Source of the DNA: Pseudomonas sp. CFBP13508
Lineage (GTDB): Bacteria; Pseudomonadota; Gammaproteobacteria; Pseudomonadales; Pseudomonadaceae
DNA: 64,000 nt
Assembly: GCF_005233515.1 (NCBI RefSeq)
Contig: NZ_QFZZ01000003.1
Span: 339,259 to 403,258 of the forward strand
Reading direction: 5' to 3'
Position 1 is the stretch's first letter. The number at the start of each line of letters is the position of its first letter. The notes beneath the pieces are model-generated. The model saw only the letters and a program-made list of their open reading frames with translations. It searched no databases and had not been told where the DNA came from. Made by a program: the position numbers and the translations under genes. This document shows, one piece after another, positions 17,008 to 27,092 of this stretch.

Positions 17008-18146
17008 GAGCGAAGTACCACGCCGCTGTCGTCTTCCCACCACACGTAGACCTGATCGCCCCAGGTCGGACGCGCGCCGCGACGTTCGGCGTTGGCGACG
17101 AACGACTGCACCAGTTTGCCGCTCGGCAATTCGACGTAGAACACCGAGTGCCCGCCCAGATAGGCGATGTCGTGGACCTTGCCGCTCGACCAGTTGTATT
17201 CGCAGGTCGGCATGTCGGCGGTGACCAGCAGCTTCTCGGGACGAATCGCGTAGGTTACGGACTTGTCCTGCACCGAGGTGCTGATGCCGTGGCCGACGTA
17301 GATCTGCCGGTCGAGGTCCTTGCAGGTGATGGTCGCGTGGCCTTCGGCGTCGTCGATCACTTCGCCTTCGAAAATGTTGACGTTGCCGATGAATTCACAG
17401 ACCAGACGGCTGGTCGGGGTTTCGTAGATGTCGATCGGGCTGCCGATCTGGGCGATCCAGCCCAGGTGCATGATCGCGATGCGCTCGGCCATGGTCATGG
17501 CCTCTTCCTGGTCGTGGGTCACCATCACGCAGGTCACGCCGACGCGCTCGATGATTTCCACCAGTTCCAGCTGCATCTGCGAACGCAGTTTCTTGTCCAG
17601 TGCGCCCATCGGTTCGTCGAGCAGCAACAGCTTCGGCCGCTTGGCCAGCGAACGGGCCAGGGCCACGCGCTGACGCTGGCCGCCGGACAGTTGATGCGGC
17701 TTGCGCTTGGCGTACTGGCTCATCTGCACAAGTTTGAGCATCTCGGCCACACGGGCGTCGATCTCGGCCTTGGGAATCTTGTCCTGCTGCAGGCCGAAGG
17801 CGATGTTCTGCGCCACGGTCATGTGCGGGAACAGGGCGTAGGACTGAAACATCATATTGATCGGACGGTCGTACGGCGGCATGTCGGTGATGTCGACGCC
17901 GTCGAGGAAAATCCGCCCTTCCGTGGGCCGTTCGAAGCCTGCCAGCATCCGTAGCAAGGTGGATTTGCCCGATCCCGAACCGCCGAGCAGGGCGAAAATC
18001 TCGCCCTTCTTGATTTCCAGGGACACGTCGTCCACGGCAATCGTCTCGTCGAACTTCTTCGTGACCCGGTCGATTTTGACCAGCACCTGTTTTGGTGTCT
18101 GGTCGCCCTCGAGGGCTTTCTTGTAGGCGCCGGAGGCAACTGCCAT
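17004..18146 (-). CDS. spuF: Polyamine ABC transporter ATP-binding protein (PotG/SpuF)
   Basis: 380 residues. Walker A GGSGSGKSTLLRMLAG near 54, Q-loop MMFQSYALFPHMTV, ABC signature LSGGQRQRVALARSL near 150, Walker B KLLLLDEPMGALD near 175 and H-loop VTHDQEEAMT. A C-terminal TOBE domain (about 290-380, YAIRPEKLL) is typical of MalK/PotA-type ATPases and can regulate activity. It powers uptake through SpuG/SpuH. It lies 63 bases after spuE, and its stop overlaps the spuG start. Confidence 0.95.
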   Translation of the reverse strand: MAVASGAYKKALEGDQTPKQVLVKIDRVTKKFDETIAVDDVSLEIKKGEIFALLGGSGSGKSTLLRMLAGFERPTEGRIFLDGVDITDMPPYDRPINMMFQSYALFPHMTVAQNIAFGLQQDKIPKAEIDARVAEMLKLVQMSQYAKRKPHQLSGGQRQRVALARSLAKRPKLLLLDEPMGALDKKLRSQMQLELVEIIERVGVTCVMVTHDQEEAMTMAERIAIMHLGWIAQIGSPIDIYETPTSRLVCEFIGNVNIFEGEVIDDAEGHATITCKDLDRQIYVGHGISTSVQDKSVTYAIRPEKLLVTADMPTCEYNWSSGKVHDIAYLGGHSVFYVELPSGKLVQSFVANAERRGARPTWGDQVYVWWEDDSGVVLRS

Positions 18147-18209
18147 TTACGAAACTCCCAACAGAAGCAGCAGTTCGCCACGCAAGACGAACCCTGGATA
18201 GTTTGTGCG

Positions 18210-19436
<1,227 letters not shown>

Positions 19437-19493
19437 TTATCCGCTGGCCGCCGTCGCGGCGACGACGGCCAGTGGTTGTGGCGACAAACCGGC

Positions 19494-20606
19494 TTATTTG
19501 CCCGATTTGATCTTGGTCCAGCTGCGGGTGATCAGGCGCAGCGTGGCGGCGTCCAGATCGCTGATCGCATAGAGCTGCTTCTTCACTTCAGCCGACGGGT
19601 AGATGCTCGGGTCGCTGGTGATGTCCTTGTCCACCAGAGGCGTCGCCGCCTTGTTGCCGTTCGGGAAACGCACGGCGTTGGTGATGCCGGCCATCACTTG
19701 CGGCTCCAGCAGGTAGTTCATGAACTTGTAGGCGGCTTCGACGTTTTCGGCATCCTTGGGAATGGCGACCATGTCGTAGAAAGTACCGGCGCCTTCCTTT
19801 GGAATGGTGTAGGCCAGTTTGACCTTGTCACCGGCTTCCTGAGCGCGGGTCTTGGATTGCTCCAGGTCACCCGAGTAACCGACGGCGACGCAGATGTTGC
19901 CGTTGGCAAGGTCGGAGATGTACTTGGACGAGTGGAAGTAGGCGACCGAAGGACGGATCTTCAGGAACAGGTCTTCGGCGGCTTTCAGATCAGCCTTGTC
20001 CTTGCTGTTGGTCGGCTTGCCCAGATAGTGCAATGCCGCCGGAATCATTTCGGTCGGCGCATCGAGGAAGCTCACGCCGCAGCTTTTGAGTTTCTCGATG
20101 TTTTCCGGCTTGAACACCACGTCCCACGAATCGATCTTGTCGATGCCCAGTGCAGCCTTGACCTTGGCCGGGTTGTAGCCGATGCCGATCGAGCCCCACA
20201 TGTACGGGAAGGCGTGCTTGTTGCCTTGGTCGCTGGCATCGCCAACGGCCTTCAGCAGGTCTTCGTCGAGGTTTTTCCAGTTTGGCAGCTTGGACTTGTC
20301 CAGCTCCTGGTAAACCCCGGCCTTGATCTGCTTGGCGAGGAAATTGTTGGAAGGCACCACGATGTCATAACCGGACTTGCCGGCCAGCAGCTTGGCTTCC
20401 AGGGTTTCGTTACTGTCGAAGACGTCGTAGACGACTTTGATCCCGGTGGCTTTCTCGAAGTTGGCCACGGTGTCCGGCGCGATGTAGTCGGACCAGTTGT
20501 AGACGTGCAGCACCTTGTCGTCCGCGTGCACCGCACCCGCCATCATGCCCGCCATGGACAGCGCGAGCAGAGTCTTGCCAGCTAGCTTTTTACCTAATGC
20601 CTTCAT
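19494..20606 (-). CDS. spuD: Polyamine ABC transporter periplasmic binding protein (SpuD-like)
   Basis: 370 residues with a signal peptide about 1-28 ([18 protein letters not shown]). GGAG lies 8 bases above the ATG. Mature start [20 protein letters not shown], then [20 protein letters not shown] and [20 protein letters not shown]. Acidic and aromatic residues in these blocks line the polyamine pocket in PotF-type proteins. By position it corresponds to SpuD, the putrescine-preferring protein. The 186-base gap to the next gene holds no coding sequence and may lower expression of the downstream part of the operon; I see no good terminator in it. Confidence 0.9.
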   Translation of the reverse strand: MKALGKKLAGKTLLALSMAGMMAGAVHADDKVLHVYNWSDYIAPDTVANFEKATGIKVVYDVFDSNETLEAKLLAGKSGYDIVVPSNNFLAKQIKAGVYQELDKSKLPNWKNLDEDLLKAVGDASDQGNKHAFPYMWGSIGIGYNPAKVKAALGIDKIDSWDVVFKPENIEKLKSCGVSFLDAPTEMIPAALHYLGKPTNSKDKADLKAAEDLFLKIRPSVAYFHSSKYISDLANGNICVAVGYSGDLEQSKTRAQEAGDKVKLAYTIPKEGAGTFYDMVAIPKDAENVEAAYKFMNYLLEPQVMAGITNAVRFPNGNKAATPLVDKDITSDPSIYPSAEVKKQLYAISDLDAATLRLITRSWTKIKSGK

Positions 20607-20777
20607 GCGTCATGCTCCAAATTTTTCTTTTTTGAACCACTTTGTTCAGCGGCCGAACCCGGACAACTGGAACCGCGGCTAGTCTGGCAAGATCCGAGGC
20701 GGTCTTTCAACAAAAGACCAGCCTTTCTGACAGCTTTGAGCGAGTGCGCCGCAGCTCCCCCGCTCAAAGCCTAGCAC

Positions 20778-22142
20778 CTAGGCCTGCAGCGCACCGAGGG
20801 TCAGGTCCAGACACTTGCGTGCCTTTGTAACCAGCTCATCGATCTCCGCTTTGCTGATCACCAGCGGCGGCGCAATGATCATGGTGTCGCCCACCGCGCG
20901 CATGATCAGGCCGTTGTCGAAGCAGAACTGCCGGCAAATCATGCCGACGCCCTTGCCCTCGTAACGCTTGCGCGTGGCCTTGTCCTGCACCAGCTCGATC
21001 GCCCCCAACAGACCGACGCCGCGAACTTCACCCACCAACGGGTGATCGTTCAGCTCGCGCAGACGTTTCTGCAAATACGGTGCCGTTTCGTTGTGGGCGT
21101 TCTCGATAATTTTTTCGTCGCGCAGGATGCGGATGTTTTCCAGGCCCACCGCTGCTGCCACCGGGTGCCCGGAGTAAGTGAAGCCGTGGTTGAAATCGCC
21201 GCCTTCATTGAGCACGGCCACCACCGAATCACGCACGATCAACCCGCCCATCGGGATGTAGCCGGAGGTCAGGCCCTTGGCGATGGTCATCATGTCGGGT
21301 TTGAGGTCGTAGAAATCGCTACCGAACCACTCACCGGTACGGCCAAAACCGCAGATCACTTCATCGGCAACGAAAAGGATGTCGTACTTGGCGAGGATCT
21401 CCTTGATGCGCGGCCAGTAGGTATCGGGCGGAATGATTACGCCACCGGCACCCTGGATCGGCTCGGCAATAAAGGCACCGACGTTGTCGACGCCGACCTC
21501 GAGAATCTTCTCTTCGAGCTGATTGGCCGCCCAGATGCCGAACTCTTCCGGCGACATGTCACCGCCTTCGGCGAACCAGTACGGCTGGGCGATGTGGACG
21601 ATGCCCGGGATCGGCAAATCGCCCTGCTCGTGCATATAAGTCATGCCGCCGAGGCTCGCGCCGGCCACGGTCGAACCGTGATAACCGTTCTTGCGGCTGA
21701 TGATGACTTTCTTGTTCGGCTGGCCTTTGATCGCCCAGTAGTGACGGACCATGCGCAACATGGTGTCGTTGCCTTCGGAGCCGGAGCCGGTGAAGAACAC
21801 GTGGTTCATGCCTTCCGGCGCCACGTCGGCAATCGCCTTGGCCAGTTCCAGCGCCGGCGGGTGGGCGGTCTGGAAGAACAGGTTGTAGTACGGCAGTTCG
21901 CGCATCTGTCTGGCGGCGGCATCGGCCAGTTCATCGCGACCGTAACCGATCGCCACGCACCAGAGGCCCGCCATGCCGTCGAGGATCTTGTTGCCTTCGC
22001 TGTCCCACAGATACACGCCCTTGGCGTTGGTGATGATCCGCGGGCCTTTCTCTTTCAGTTGCTTGAAGTCGCTGAACGGGGCCAGGTGGTGTTCGCTGCT
22101 CAGCGCTTGCCACTCACGGGTTTGCGGGTTGTTGCTGGTCAT
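20778..22142 (-). CDS. spuC: Putrescine-pyruvate aminotransferase (class III, PLP)
   Basis: 454 residues, class-III aminotransferase fold. PLP Lys289 lies in MMTIAKGLTSGYIPMGG, Asp260 in FVADEVICGFGRTG pairs with the PLP ring, and FTGSGSEGNDTMLRMVRHYW near 117-136 holds the phosphate. In P. aeruginosa SpuC moves the amino group of putrescine (or of a glutamylated form) to pyruvate, giving aldehyde and alanine. AAGGAG precedes the ATG. It lies between spuB and spuD on the same strand, as expected. Confidence 0.94.
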   Translation of the reverse strand: MTSNNPQTREWQALSSEHHLAPFSDFKQLKEKGPRIITNAKGVYLWDSEGNKILDGMAGLWCVAIGYGRDELADAAARQMRELPYYNLFFQTAHPPALELAKAIADVAPEGMNHVFFTGSGSEGNDTMLRMVRHYWAIKGQPNKKVIISRKNGYHGSTVAGASLGGMTYMHEQGDLPIPGIVHIAQPYWFAEGGDMSPEEFGIWAANQLEEKILEVGVDNVGAFIAEPIQGAGGVIIPPDTYWPRIKEILAKYDILFVADEVICGFGRTGEWFGSDFYDLKPDMMTIAKGLTSGYIPMGGLIVRDSVVAVLNEGGDFNHGFTYSGHPVAAAVGLENIRILRDEKIIENAHNETAPYLQKRLRELNDHPLVGEVRGVGLLGAIELVQDKATRKRYEGKGVGMICRQFCFDNGLIMRAVGDTMIIAPPLVISKAEIDELVTKARKCLDLTLGALQA

Positions 22143-22198
22143 GCCAATTCTCCTTGTTATCGGTGAAGGCGCGACGGCTGGCCGCCGCGCCCGGCGTA

Positions 22199-23557
22199 TC
22201 AGACGGCGAAGAGCAGGTACTCACGCTCCCAGGAACTGATCACGCGCTTGAAGTTTTCATGCTCGGCCCGCTTGACCGCGACGTAGCCGGTGATGAAGGT
22301 TTTGCCGAGGTACTTCTCGATGGTCGCGCTGTTTTCCATGCGCTCCAGCGCGTCCTCGATGGTCAGCGGCAGGCGCAGGTTGCGGCGCTCGTAACCACGG
22401 CCGACCACTGGCGCGCTCGGGTTCAGGCCCTCGACCATGCCGATGTAGCCGCAGAGCAGGCTTGCAGCGATCGCCAGGTACGGGTTGGCGTCGGCGCCCG
22501 GCAGGCGGTTTTCCACGCGGCGGTTCTGCGGGCCGGCATCCGGTACGCGCAGGCCGACGGTACGGTTCTCTTCGCCCCACTCGACGTTTACCGGTGCCGA
22601 AGTGTCCGGGAGGAAGCGGCGGAACGAGTTGACGTTCGGTGCGAACAGCGGCAACAGCTCGGGGATCAGTTTCTGCAAGCCACCGATGTGGTGCAGGAAT
22701 AGTTGACTCATGGTTCCGTCTTCGTTGGAGAAGACGTTCTTGCCGGTCTGAATGTCGATGATGCTCTGGTGCAGGTGCATGGCGCTGCCCGGCTCACCGG
22801 TCATTGGCTTGGCCATGAACGTCGCCGCTACGTCGTGCTTGAGCGCGGCTTCGCGCATGGTGCGCTTGAACACCAGAATCTGATCGGCCAGCGACAGGGC
22901 GTCACCGTGACGGAAGTTGATTTCCATCTGCGCCGTGCCGTCTTCGTGGATCAGCGTATCGAGGTCCAGCTCCTGCAATTCGCACCAGTCGTAGACGTCT
23001 TCGAACAGTGGGTCGAATTCGTTGGCCGCTTCAATGGAGAACGACTGCCGGCCGATTTCCGGACGGCCCGAGCGGCCGATCGGCGGCTGCAACGGATAGT
23101 CGGGGTCGTCGCTGCGCTTGGTCAGGTAGAACTCCATTTCCGGCGCGACGATCGGCTGCCAGCCCTTGTCGGCATACAGCTTCAAGACTTTCTTGAGGAC
23201 GTTGCGCGGCGACAGCTCGATCGGGTTGCCTTGCTTGTCGTAGGTGTCGTGGATCACCTGCGCAGTCGGCTCGATGGCCCAAGGCACCAGGTACACGGCG
23301 TTCTGGTCGGGGCGGCAGATCATGTCGATGTCGGCCGGGTCGAGCAGTTCGTAATAGATGTCGTCTTCGACGTAGTCGCCGGTCACGGTCTGCAGCAGCA
23401 CGCTCTCCGGCAGACGCATGCCTTTCTCGGCGATGAACTTGTTGGTCGGCGAAATCTTGCCCCGGGTAATACCGGTCAAGTCGCCGATCATGCATTCGAC
23501 TTCTGTGATCTTGCGGTCTTTCAACCAATCGGTGAGCTGGTCGAGGTTGTTACTCAT
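22199..23557 (-). CDS. spuB: Gamma-glutamylpolyamine synthetase (glutamine synthetase family)
   Basis: 452 residues, glutamine synthetase type III-like without the long adenylylation loop. N-terminal beta-grasp: ECMIGDLTGITRGKISPTNK. The catalytic domain shows FYLTKRSDDPDYPL, the Mg site EMEFYL, GEPGSAMHLHQSI near 265 (His for ATP/metal), NRTVGLRVPDAGPQNRRVEN near 340 and LPGADANPYLAIAASLLCGY. The family joins the gamma-carboxyl of glutamate to a polyamine amine with ATP. With spuA reduced to a remnant, this is the first intact gene of the operon. Confidence 0.92.
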   Translation of the reverse strand: MSNNLDQLTDWLKDRKITEVECMIGDLTGITRGKISPTNKFIAEKGMRLPESVLLQTVTGDYVEDDIYYELLDPADIDMICRPDQNAVYLVPWAIEPTAQVIHDTYDKQGNPIELSPRNVLKKVLKLYADKGWQPIVAPEMEFYLTKRSDDPDYPLQPPIGRSGRPEIGRQSFSIEAANEFDPLFEDVYDWCELQELDLDTLIHEDGTAQMEINFRHGDALSLADQILVFKRTMREAALKHDVAATFMAKPMTGEPGSAMHLHQSIIDIQTGKNVFSNEDGTMSQLFLHHIGGLQKLIPELLPLFAPNVNSFRRFLPDTSAPVNVEWGEENRTVGLRVPDAGPQNRRVENRLPGADANPYLAIAASLLCGYIGMVEGLNPSAPVVGRGYERRNLRLPLTIEDALERMENSATIEKYLGKTFITGYVAVKRAEHENFKRVISSWEREYLLFAV

Positions 23558-23650
23558 AAATGCCTCTGGGCTGAGTCTCCTGACGCGATGTCAGGCAATT
23601 TTGACGCTTGCGGCGTCGCGTTGAAGGGGGCTTGCTCGCGCAGTGCCGGC

Positions 23651-24007
23651 TTACGCCTGGCACCGCGCATAGACAATGAAAGAGGAGCTTACCTGCCCTT
23701 GACGCTGGCGTTGCATTTCCCGTGCACTTTGCAAACGTGCAGAATCACAAGCATGACGCTGAGTGCGGCACGGGCTTTGGGAGGGAAAGAGTTCTATAGT
23801 GGAAGGAGACGCCATAAAGCGGATGCTGTGCCCGACATCCAGAATATCGGACGCTGCCGTTTTGCCGGATGTTGACGAGCGTGTCGTCGACAGGCTGCGC
23901 GCCTTGCTGGCTGCGCTAGGGACGGATTGATCGCCACTGATGTGATGAGCATGCAGACCGGACTGTTGCGAGCAGTCGGTGATGCCGATTAACGGCAGGC
24001 GAGACAT
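23651..24007 (-). pseudogene. spuA: Decayed remnant of spuA (gamma-glutamyl-GABA hydrolase)
   Basis: An open frame of 118 codons. The first 26 residues (MSRLPLIGITDCSQQSGLHA, then HHISGDQ) match the N-terminus of the PuuD/SpuA class I glutamine-amidotransferase-like hydrolase. A second patch, DILDVGHSIRFMASPSTIEL at about 53-72, matches the family block DLLDGLDGLLFTGSPSNVEP with several replacements. The rest is unrelated. The catalytic Cys motif (CRG), the His-Glu dyad and about 130 residues are missing, and no other frame carries them before spuB. Functional SpuA is about 250 residues. Position, strand and order (spuI divergent, then spuA, then spuB) are exactly those of the gene in P. aeruginosa. 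I read it as a gene in late decay. Confidence 0.72.
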
Positions 24008-24285
24008 GAAGCACCCCGGTATTATTGCTGTTATGGGTTTGACCGGAGCTTAGCCTTGTTCATTTTTTTCCACAACACCCCCGTAAAAAATACAACACGG
24101 CCTGCTCAAGCCCGCAGCTGAGCAACGTTCAAGGTTTGAAAAAACGCCCCAAAGTGCCCCATAAATGCCCTCAAAGCGCTTTTTCGGGGCAAAAAAGGCC
24201 TCGCTTGACTTCGGCAGGCCGTTCGGGTTGACTGAAACCAGAAAAGATCAATGATTGATATTTTTAACAACAAAGGTGTTGCATC
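24008..24285. other. spuI leader and divergent spu promoter region
   Basis: About 280 bases without a gene, between the spuA remnant and spuI. It contains the hairpin-like word GCCCCAAAGTGCCCC (24141-24165 region) and a nearby reversed TTTTTCGGGGC. An AT-rich stretch (AATGATTGATATTTTTAACA) lies 20-40 bases above the spuI start and probably holds its promoter. No operator can be assigned with confidence. Confidence 0.4.
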
Positions 24286-25662
24286 ATGTCGGTACCCCCG
24301 CGTGCCGTTCAGCTTAACGAAGCGAACGCGTTCCTTAAGGAACATCCTGAGGTTCTGTACGTTGACCTTCTGATTGCGGATATGAATGGTGTGGTGCGCG
24401 GCAAGCGCATCGAACGCACCAGCCTCCACAAGGTTTACGAGAAAGGCATAAACCTGCCGGCCTCTCTATTTGCTCTGGATATCAACGGCTCCACGGTGGA
24501 AAGCACCGGGCTGGGCCTGGACATCGGCGACGCCGATCGCATCTGCTATCCGATCCCCGATACCCTGTGCAACGAGCCATGGCAGAAGCGCCCGACCGCG
24601 CAGCTGTTGATGACCATGCACGAACTCGAAGGCGATCCGTTCTTCGCCGATCCCCGTGAAGTGCTGCGCCAGGTGGTGACCAAGTTCGACGAGCTCGGCC
24701 TGACCATCTGCGCCGCCTTCGAACTCGAGTTCTACCTGATCGACCAGGAAAACGTGAACGGCCGTCCGCAGCCGCCACGCTCGCCGATCTCCGGCAAACG
24801 CCCGCACTCGACGCAGGTCTACCTGATCGACGACCTCGACGAATACGTCGACTGCCTCCAGGACATTCTGGAAGGTGCCAAAGAGCAAGGCATCCCGGCC
24901 GATGCGATCGTCAAGGAAAGTGCCCCGGCGCAGTTCGAAGTGAACCTGCACCACGTCGCCGACCCGATCAAGGCCTGCGACTACGCCGTCCTGCTCAAGC
25001 GTCTGATCAAGAACATCGCCTACGACCATGAAATGGACACCACCTTCATGGCCAAGCCGTATCCGGGCCAGGCGGGCAATGGTCTGCACGTACACATTTC
25101 GATTCTGGACAAAGCCGGCAAAAATATTTTTGCCAGCGAGGATCCCGAGCAGAACGCCGCGCTGCGTCACGCGATCGGCGGTGTGCTCGAGACCCTGCCG
25201 GCGCAGATGGCTTTCCTCTGCCCGAACGTCAATTCCTACCGTCGCTTCGGCGCGCAGTTCTACGTACCGAACTCGCCGTGCTGGGGCCTGGACAACCGCA
25301 CCGTGGCGATTCGCGTACCGACCGGCTCTGCCGATGCCGTACGTATCGAGCACCGCGTGGCCGGCGCGGACGCCAACCCGTACCTGCTGATGGCTTCGGT
25401 ACTGGCCGGCGTGCACCACGGTCTGGTCAACCAGATCGAACCGGGCGCGCCTGTCGAAGGCAACAGCTACGAACAAAACGAGCAGAGCCTGCCGAACAAC
25501 TTGCGCGATGCCCTGCGCGAGCTGGACGACAGCGAGGTGATGGCCAAGTACATCGATCCGAAGTACATCGATATCTTCGTCGCCTGCAAGGAAAGCGAGC
25601 TGGAGGAGTTCGAACACTCCATCTCCGACCTTGAGTACAACTGGTATCTGCATACCGTGTAA
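24286..25662 (+). CDS. spuI: Gamma-glutamylputrescine synthetase (glutamine synthetase family)
   Basis: 458 residues. The N-terminal domain has LYVDLLIADMNGVVRGKRIE; the catalytic domain has FELEFYLIDQENVNGRPQ (Mg site), AQFEVNLHHV, GQAGNGLHVHISILDKAGKN near 265, NRTVAIRVPTGSADAVRIEH and VAGADANPYLLMASVLAGVH. It resembles SpuB throughout and is the PuuA/SpuI member. In P. aeruginosa it is divergent from spuABCDEFGH, as here. It makes gamma-glutamylputrescine from putrescine, glutamate and ATP, the entry reaction of the pathway. AAAGG lies about 10 bases above the ATG. A strong terminator follows. Confidence 0.93.
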   Translation: MSVPPRAVQLNEANAFLKEHPEVLYVDLLIADMNGVVRGKRIERTSLHKVYEKGINLPASLFALDINGSTVESTGLGLDIGDADRICYPIPDTLCNEPWQKRPTAQLLMTMHELEGDPFFADPREVLRQVVTKFDELGLTICAAFELEFYLIDQENVNGRPQPPRSPISGKRPHSTQVYLIDDLDEYVDCLQDILEGAKEQGIPADAIVKESAPAQFEVNLHHVADPIKACDYAVLLKRLIKNIAYDHEMDTTFMAKPYPGQAGNGLHVHISILDKAGKNIFASEDPEQNAALRHAIGGVLETLPAQMAFLCPNVNSYRRFGAQFYVPNSPCWGLDNRTVAIRVPTGSADAVRIEHRVAGADANPYLLMASVLAGVHHGLVNQIEPGAPVEGNSYEQNEQSLPNNLRDALRELDDSEVMAKYIDPKYIDIFVACKESELEEFEHSISDLEYNWYLHTV

Positions 25663-25681
25663 GCGTTGTAACGTCCAAAGG

Positions 25682-25715
25682 AACGCCGTTGGCTTCGCGC
25701 CCACGGCGTTTTTTT
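25682..25715 (+). terminator. Intrinsic terminator of spuI
   Basis: Stem AACGCCGT / ACGGCGTT with a 13-base loop, followed by seven T, starting 20 bases after the spuI stop. Confidence 0.9.
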
Positions 25716-25773
25716 ATGGCCGCCTGCGGCGGTTCGCTGGCAAGCCAGCTCCCACAAGGGCGGGGTATTGATT

Positions 25774-25909
25774 CTGTGGCGAGGGGATTTATCCCCGTTC
25801 GGCTGCGAAGCAGTCGTAAAACCTGATGACCAGATTTTGCTGATACACCGCATTGGCTGGATTTGGGGTCGCTTCGCTACCCAACGGGGATAAATCCCCC
25901 CGCCACAGT
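25774..25909. repeat. Intergenic repeat family B, copy 3
   Basis: CTGTGGCGAGGGGATTTATC on the left and GGGGATAAATCCCCCCGCCA on the right bracket about 95 bases including GGCTGCGAAGCAGTC. It accounts for most of the 315-base gap between spuI and the TetR gene; nothing else is seen there besides the terminator. Confidence 0.85.
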
Positions 25910-25977
25910 CTGCCACTCAGGAATGTCGAACACCGGGCGCTCCGCGTACAATGCCCGCTGCCCCGCAGGAGACTTCC

Positions 25978-26610
25978 ATGACGCGTCCCGCCACCGTTCG
26001 CAAACCCCGTGCCCGCAGCCAGGCGCGGATCGATTCGATACTCGATGCCGCGCGCACGCTGCTGGCGGCCGAGGGCGTGGCCAGTCTGTCGATCTACAGC
26101 GTCGCCGAGCGCGCGCAGATTCCGCCCTCTTCCGTATATCACTTCTTCGCCAGCGTCCCGGCGCTGCTTGAAGCCCTGACCGCCGATGTCCACGCAGCCT
26201 TCCGCGCCTGCCTGCAAGCGCGGATCGACCACGACGCGTTACGCGACTGGCGAGACCTGTCGCGACTGGTCGAACAGCGCATGCTCGAGATCTACGACCA
26301 GGATGCGGCCGCGCGGCAATTGATTCTGGCGCAACACGGCCTGACCGAAGTGACCCAGGCTGACCGCCAGCACGATCTGGAACTGGGCGACCTGATGCAC
26401 AAGTTGTTCGACCAGCATTTCGAATTGCCGAGGCTGCCGGACGATGTCGATGTGTTTGCCCTGGCGATGGAGCTGGGCGACCGGGTTTATGCTCGTTCGG
26501 TGCAGCAGCACGGGCAGATCACCCCGCGCATGGCTGAGGAAGGGATGCGCGTGTTTGATGCCTATATCGGGTTGTACCTTCCGCCATATTTACCCAAAAG
26601 AAATCTCTAG
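25978..26610 (+). CDS. TetR-family transcriptional regulator
   Basis: 210 residues from ATG 25978 (AGGAG 7 bases before). The N-terminal helix-turn-helix domain (about 15-65) reads RIDSILDAARTLLAAEGVAS, LSIYSVAERAQIPPSSVYHF, then FASVPALLEAL. The C-terminal ligand domain (70-205) is helical and family-specific. TetR proteins usually repress a neighbouring transporter or enzyme; the only same-strand neighbour is spuI upstream, so the target is unclear. The nine residues before the chosen start have no helical continuation. Confidence 0.88.
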   Translation: MTRPATVRKPRARSQARIDSILDAARTLLAAEGVASLSIYSVAERAQIPPSSVYHFFASVPALLEALTADVHAAFRACLQARIDHDALRDWRDLSRLVEQRMLEIYDQDAAARQLILAQHGLTEVTQADRQHDLELGDLMHKLFDQHFELPRLPDDVDVFALAMELGDRVYARSVQQHGQITPRMAEEGMRVFDAYIGLYLPPYLPKRNL

Positions 26611-26624
26611 CGCATGCACCGGCC

Positions 26625-26694
26625 CTTTCGCGAGCAGGCTCGCTCCCACATTTGAAATGCGTTCCCCTGTGGGAGCGAGCCTGCTCGCGAAAGC
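26625..26694. repeat. REP-type repeat family A, inverted pair 3
   Basis: CTTTCGCGAGCAGGCTCGCT followed after 15 bases by CTGTGGGAGCGAGCCTGCTC, ending GCGAAAG. It lies in the convergent gap after the TetR gene. Confidence 0.88.
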
Positions 26695-26720
26695 CGCGCC
26701 GCCGAATCCGCGACAGGCAC

Positions 26721-26760
26721 AAAAAACCCCGCAGGGCTCACACCCTCGGGGTTGTTTTTT
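26721..26760. terminator. Bidirectional terminator between the TetR gene and ssuF
   Basis: Stem AACCCCG / CGGGGTT (26725-26731 and 26747-26753) with AAAAAA on the left and GTTTTTT on the right, so it serves the convergent TetR gene and the ssu operon. Confidence 0.8.
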
Positions 26761-26770
26761 GTTCATCGGC

Positions 26771-26986
26771 TTACAACTTGGCGATCGACACCTCGGTGGA
26801 TTTCACAAAGGCGATCACCTCACTGCCGACCACCAACTCCAACTCTTTCACAGAGCGTGTAGTGATCACCGAAGTGACGATGCCCGAAGCGGTCTGCACG
26901 TCGATTTCCGACAGCACGTCGCCGAGGACGATTTCCTTGATCGAGCCTTTGAACTGGTTGCGCACGTTGATGGCTTTGATAGTCAT
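26771..26986 (-). CDS. ssuF: Molbindin-like TOBE/Mop protein (SsuF type)
   Basis: 71 residues from the ATG whose complement ends at 26986, with AGGAG upstream; the longer open frame above it is unrelated. The whole protein is one Mop/TOBE domain: TIKAINVRNQFKGSIKEIVL, then SEIDVQTASGIVTSVITTRS and VGSEVIAFVKSTEVSIAKL. Such domains bind molybdate-like oxyanions as oligomers. In P. putida ssuF is the last gene of ssuEADCBF, is needed for growth on some sulfonates and encodes a molybdopterin-binding-like protein. Here it also ends the operon, 106 bases after ssuB across a family E repeat. Confidence 0.9.
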   Translation of the reverse strand: MTIKAINVRNQFKGSIKEIVLGDVLSEIDVQTASGIVTSVITTRSVKELELVVGSEVIAFVKSTEVSIAKL

Positions 26987-27008
26987 GGCATTTCTCCTAG
27001 GATCGAAA

Positions 27009-27092
27009 TGAGCTGCAAGCGGCAAGCTATAAGCTGCAAGTAAAAGCACCAGGCTTGTTCTTGCGGCTTGTAGCTTGAAGCTTGCAGCTGCT
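27009..27092. repeat. Intergenic repeat family E, copy 2
   Basis: GAGCTGCAAGCGGCAAGCTA at one end and TAGCTTGAAGCTTGCAGCTG at the other form an inverted repeat with shared GCAAGC words, like the copy after serA. It separates ssuB from ssuF. Confidence 0.65.
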
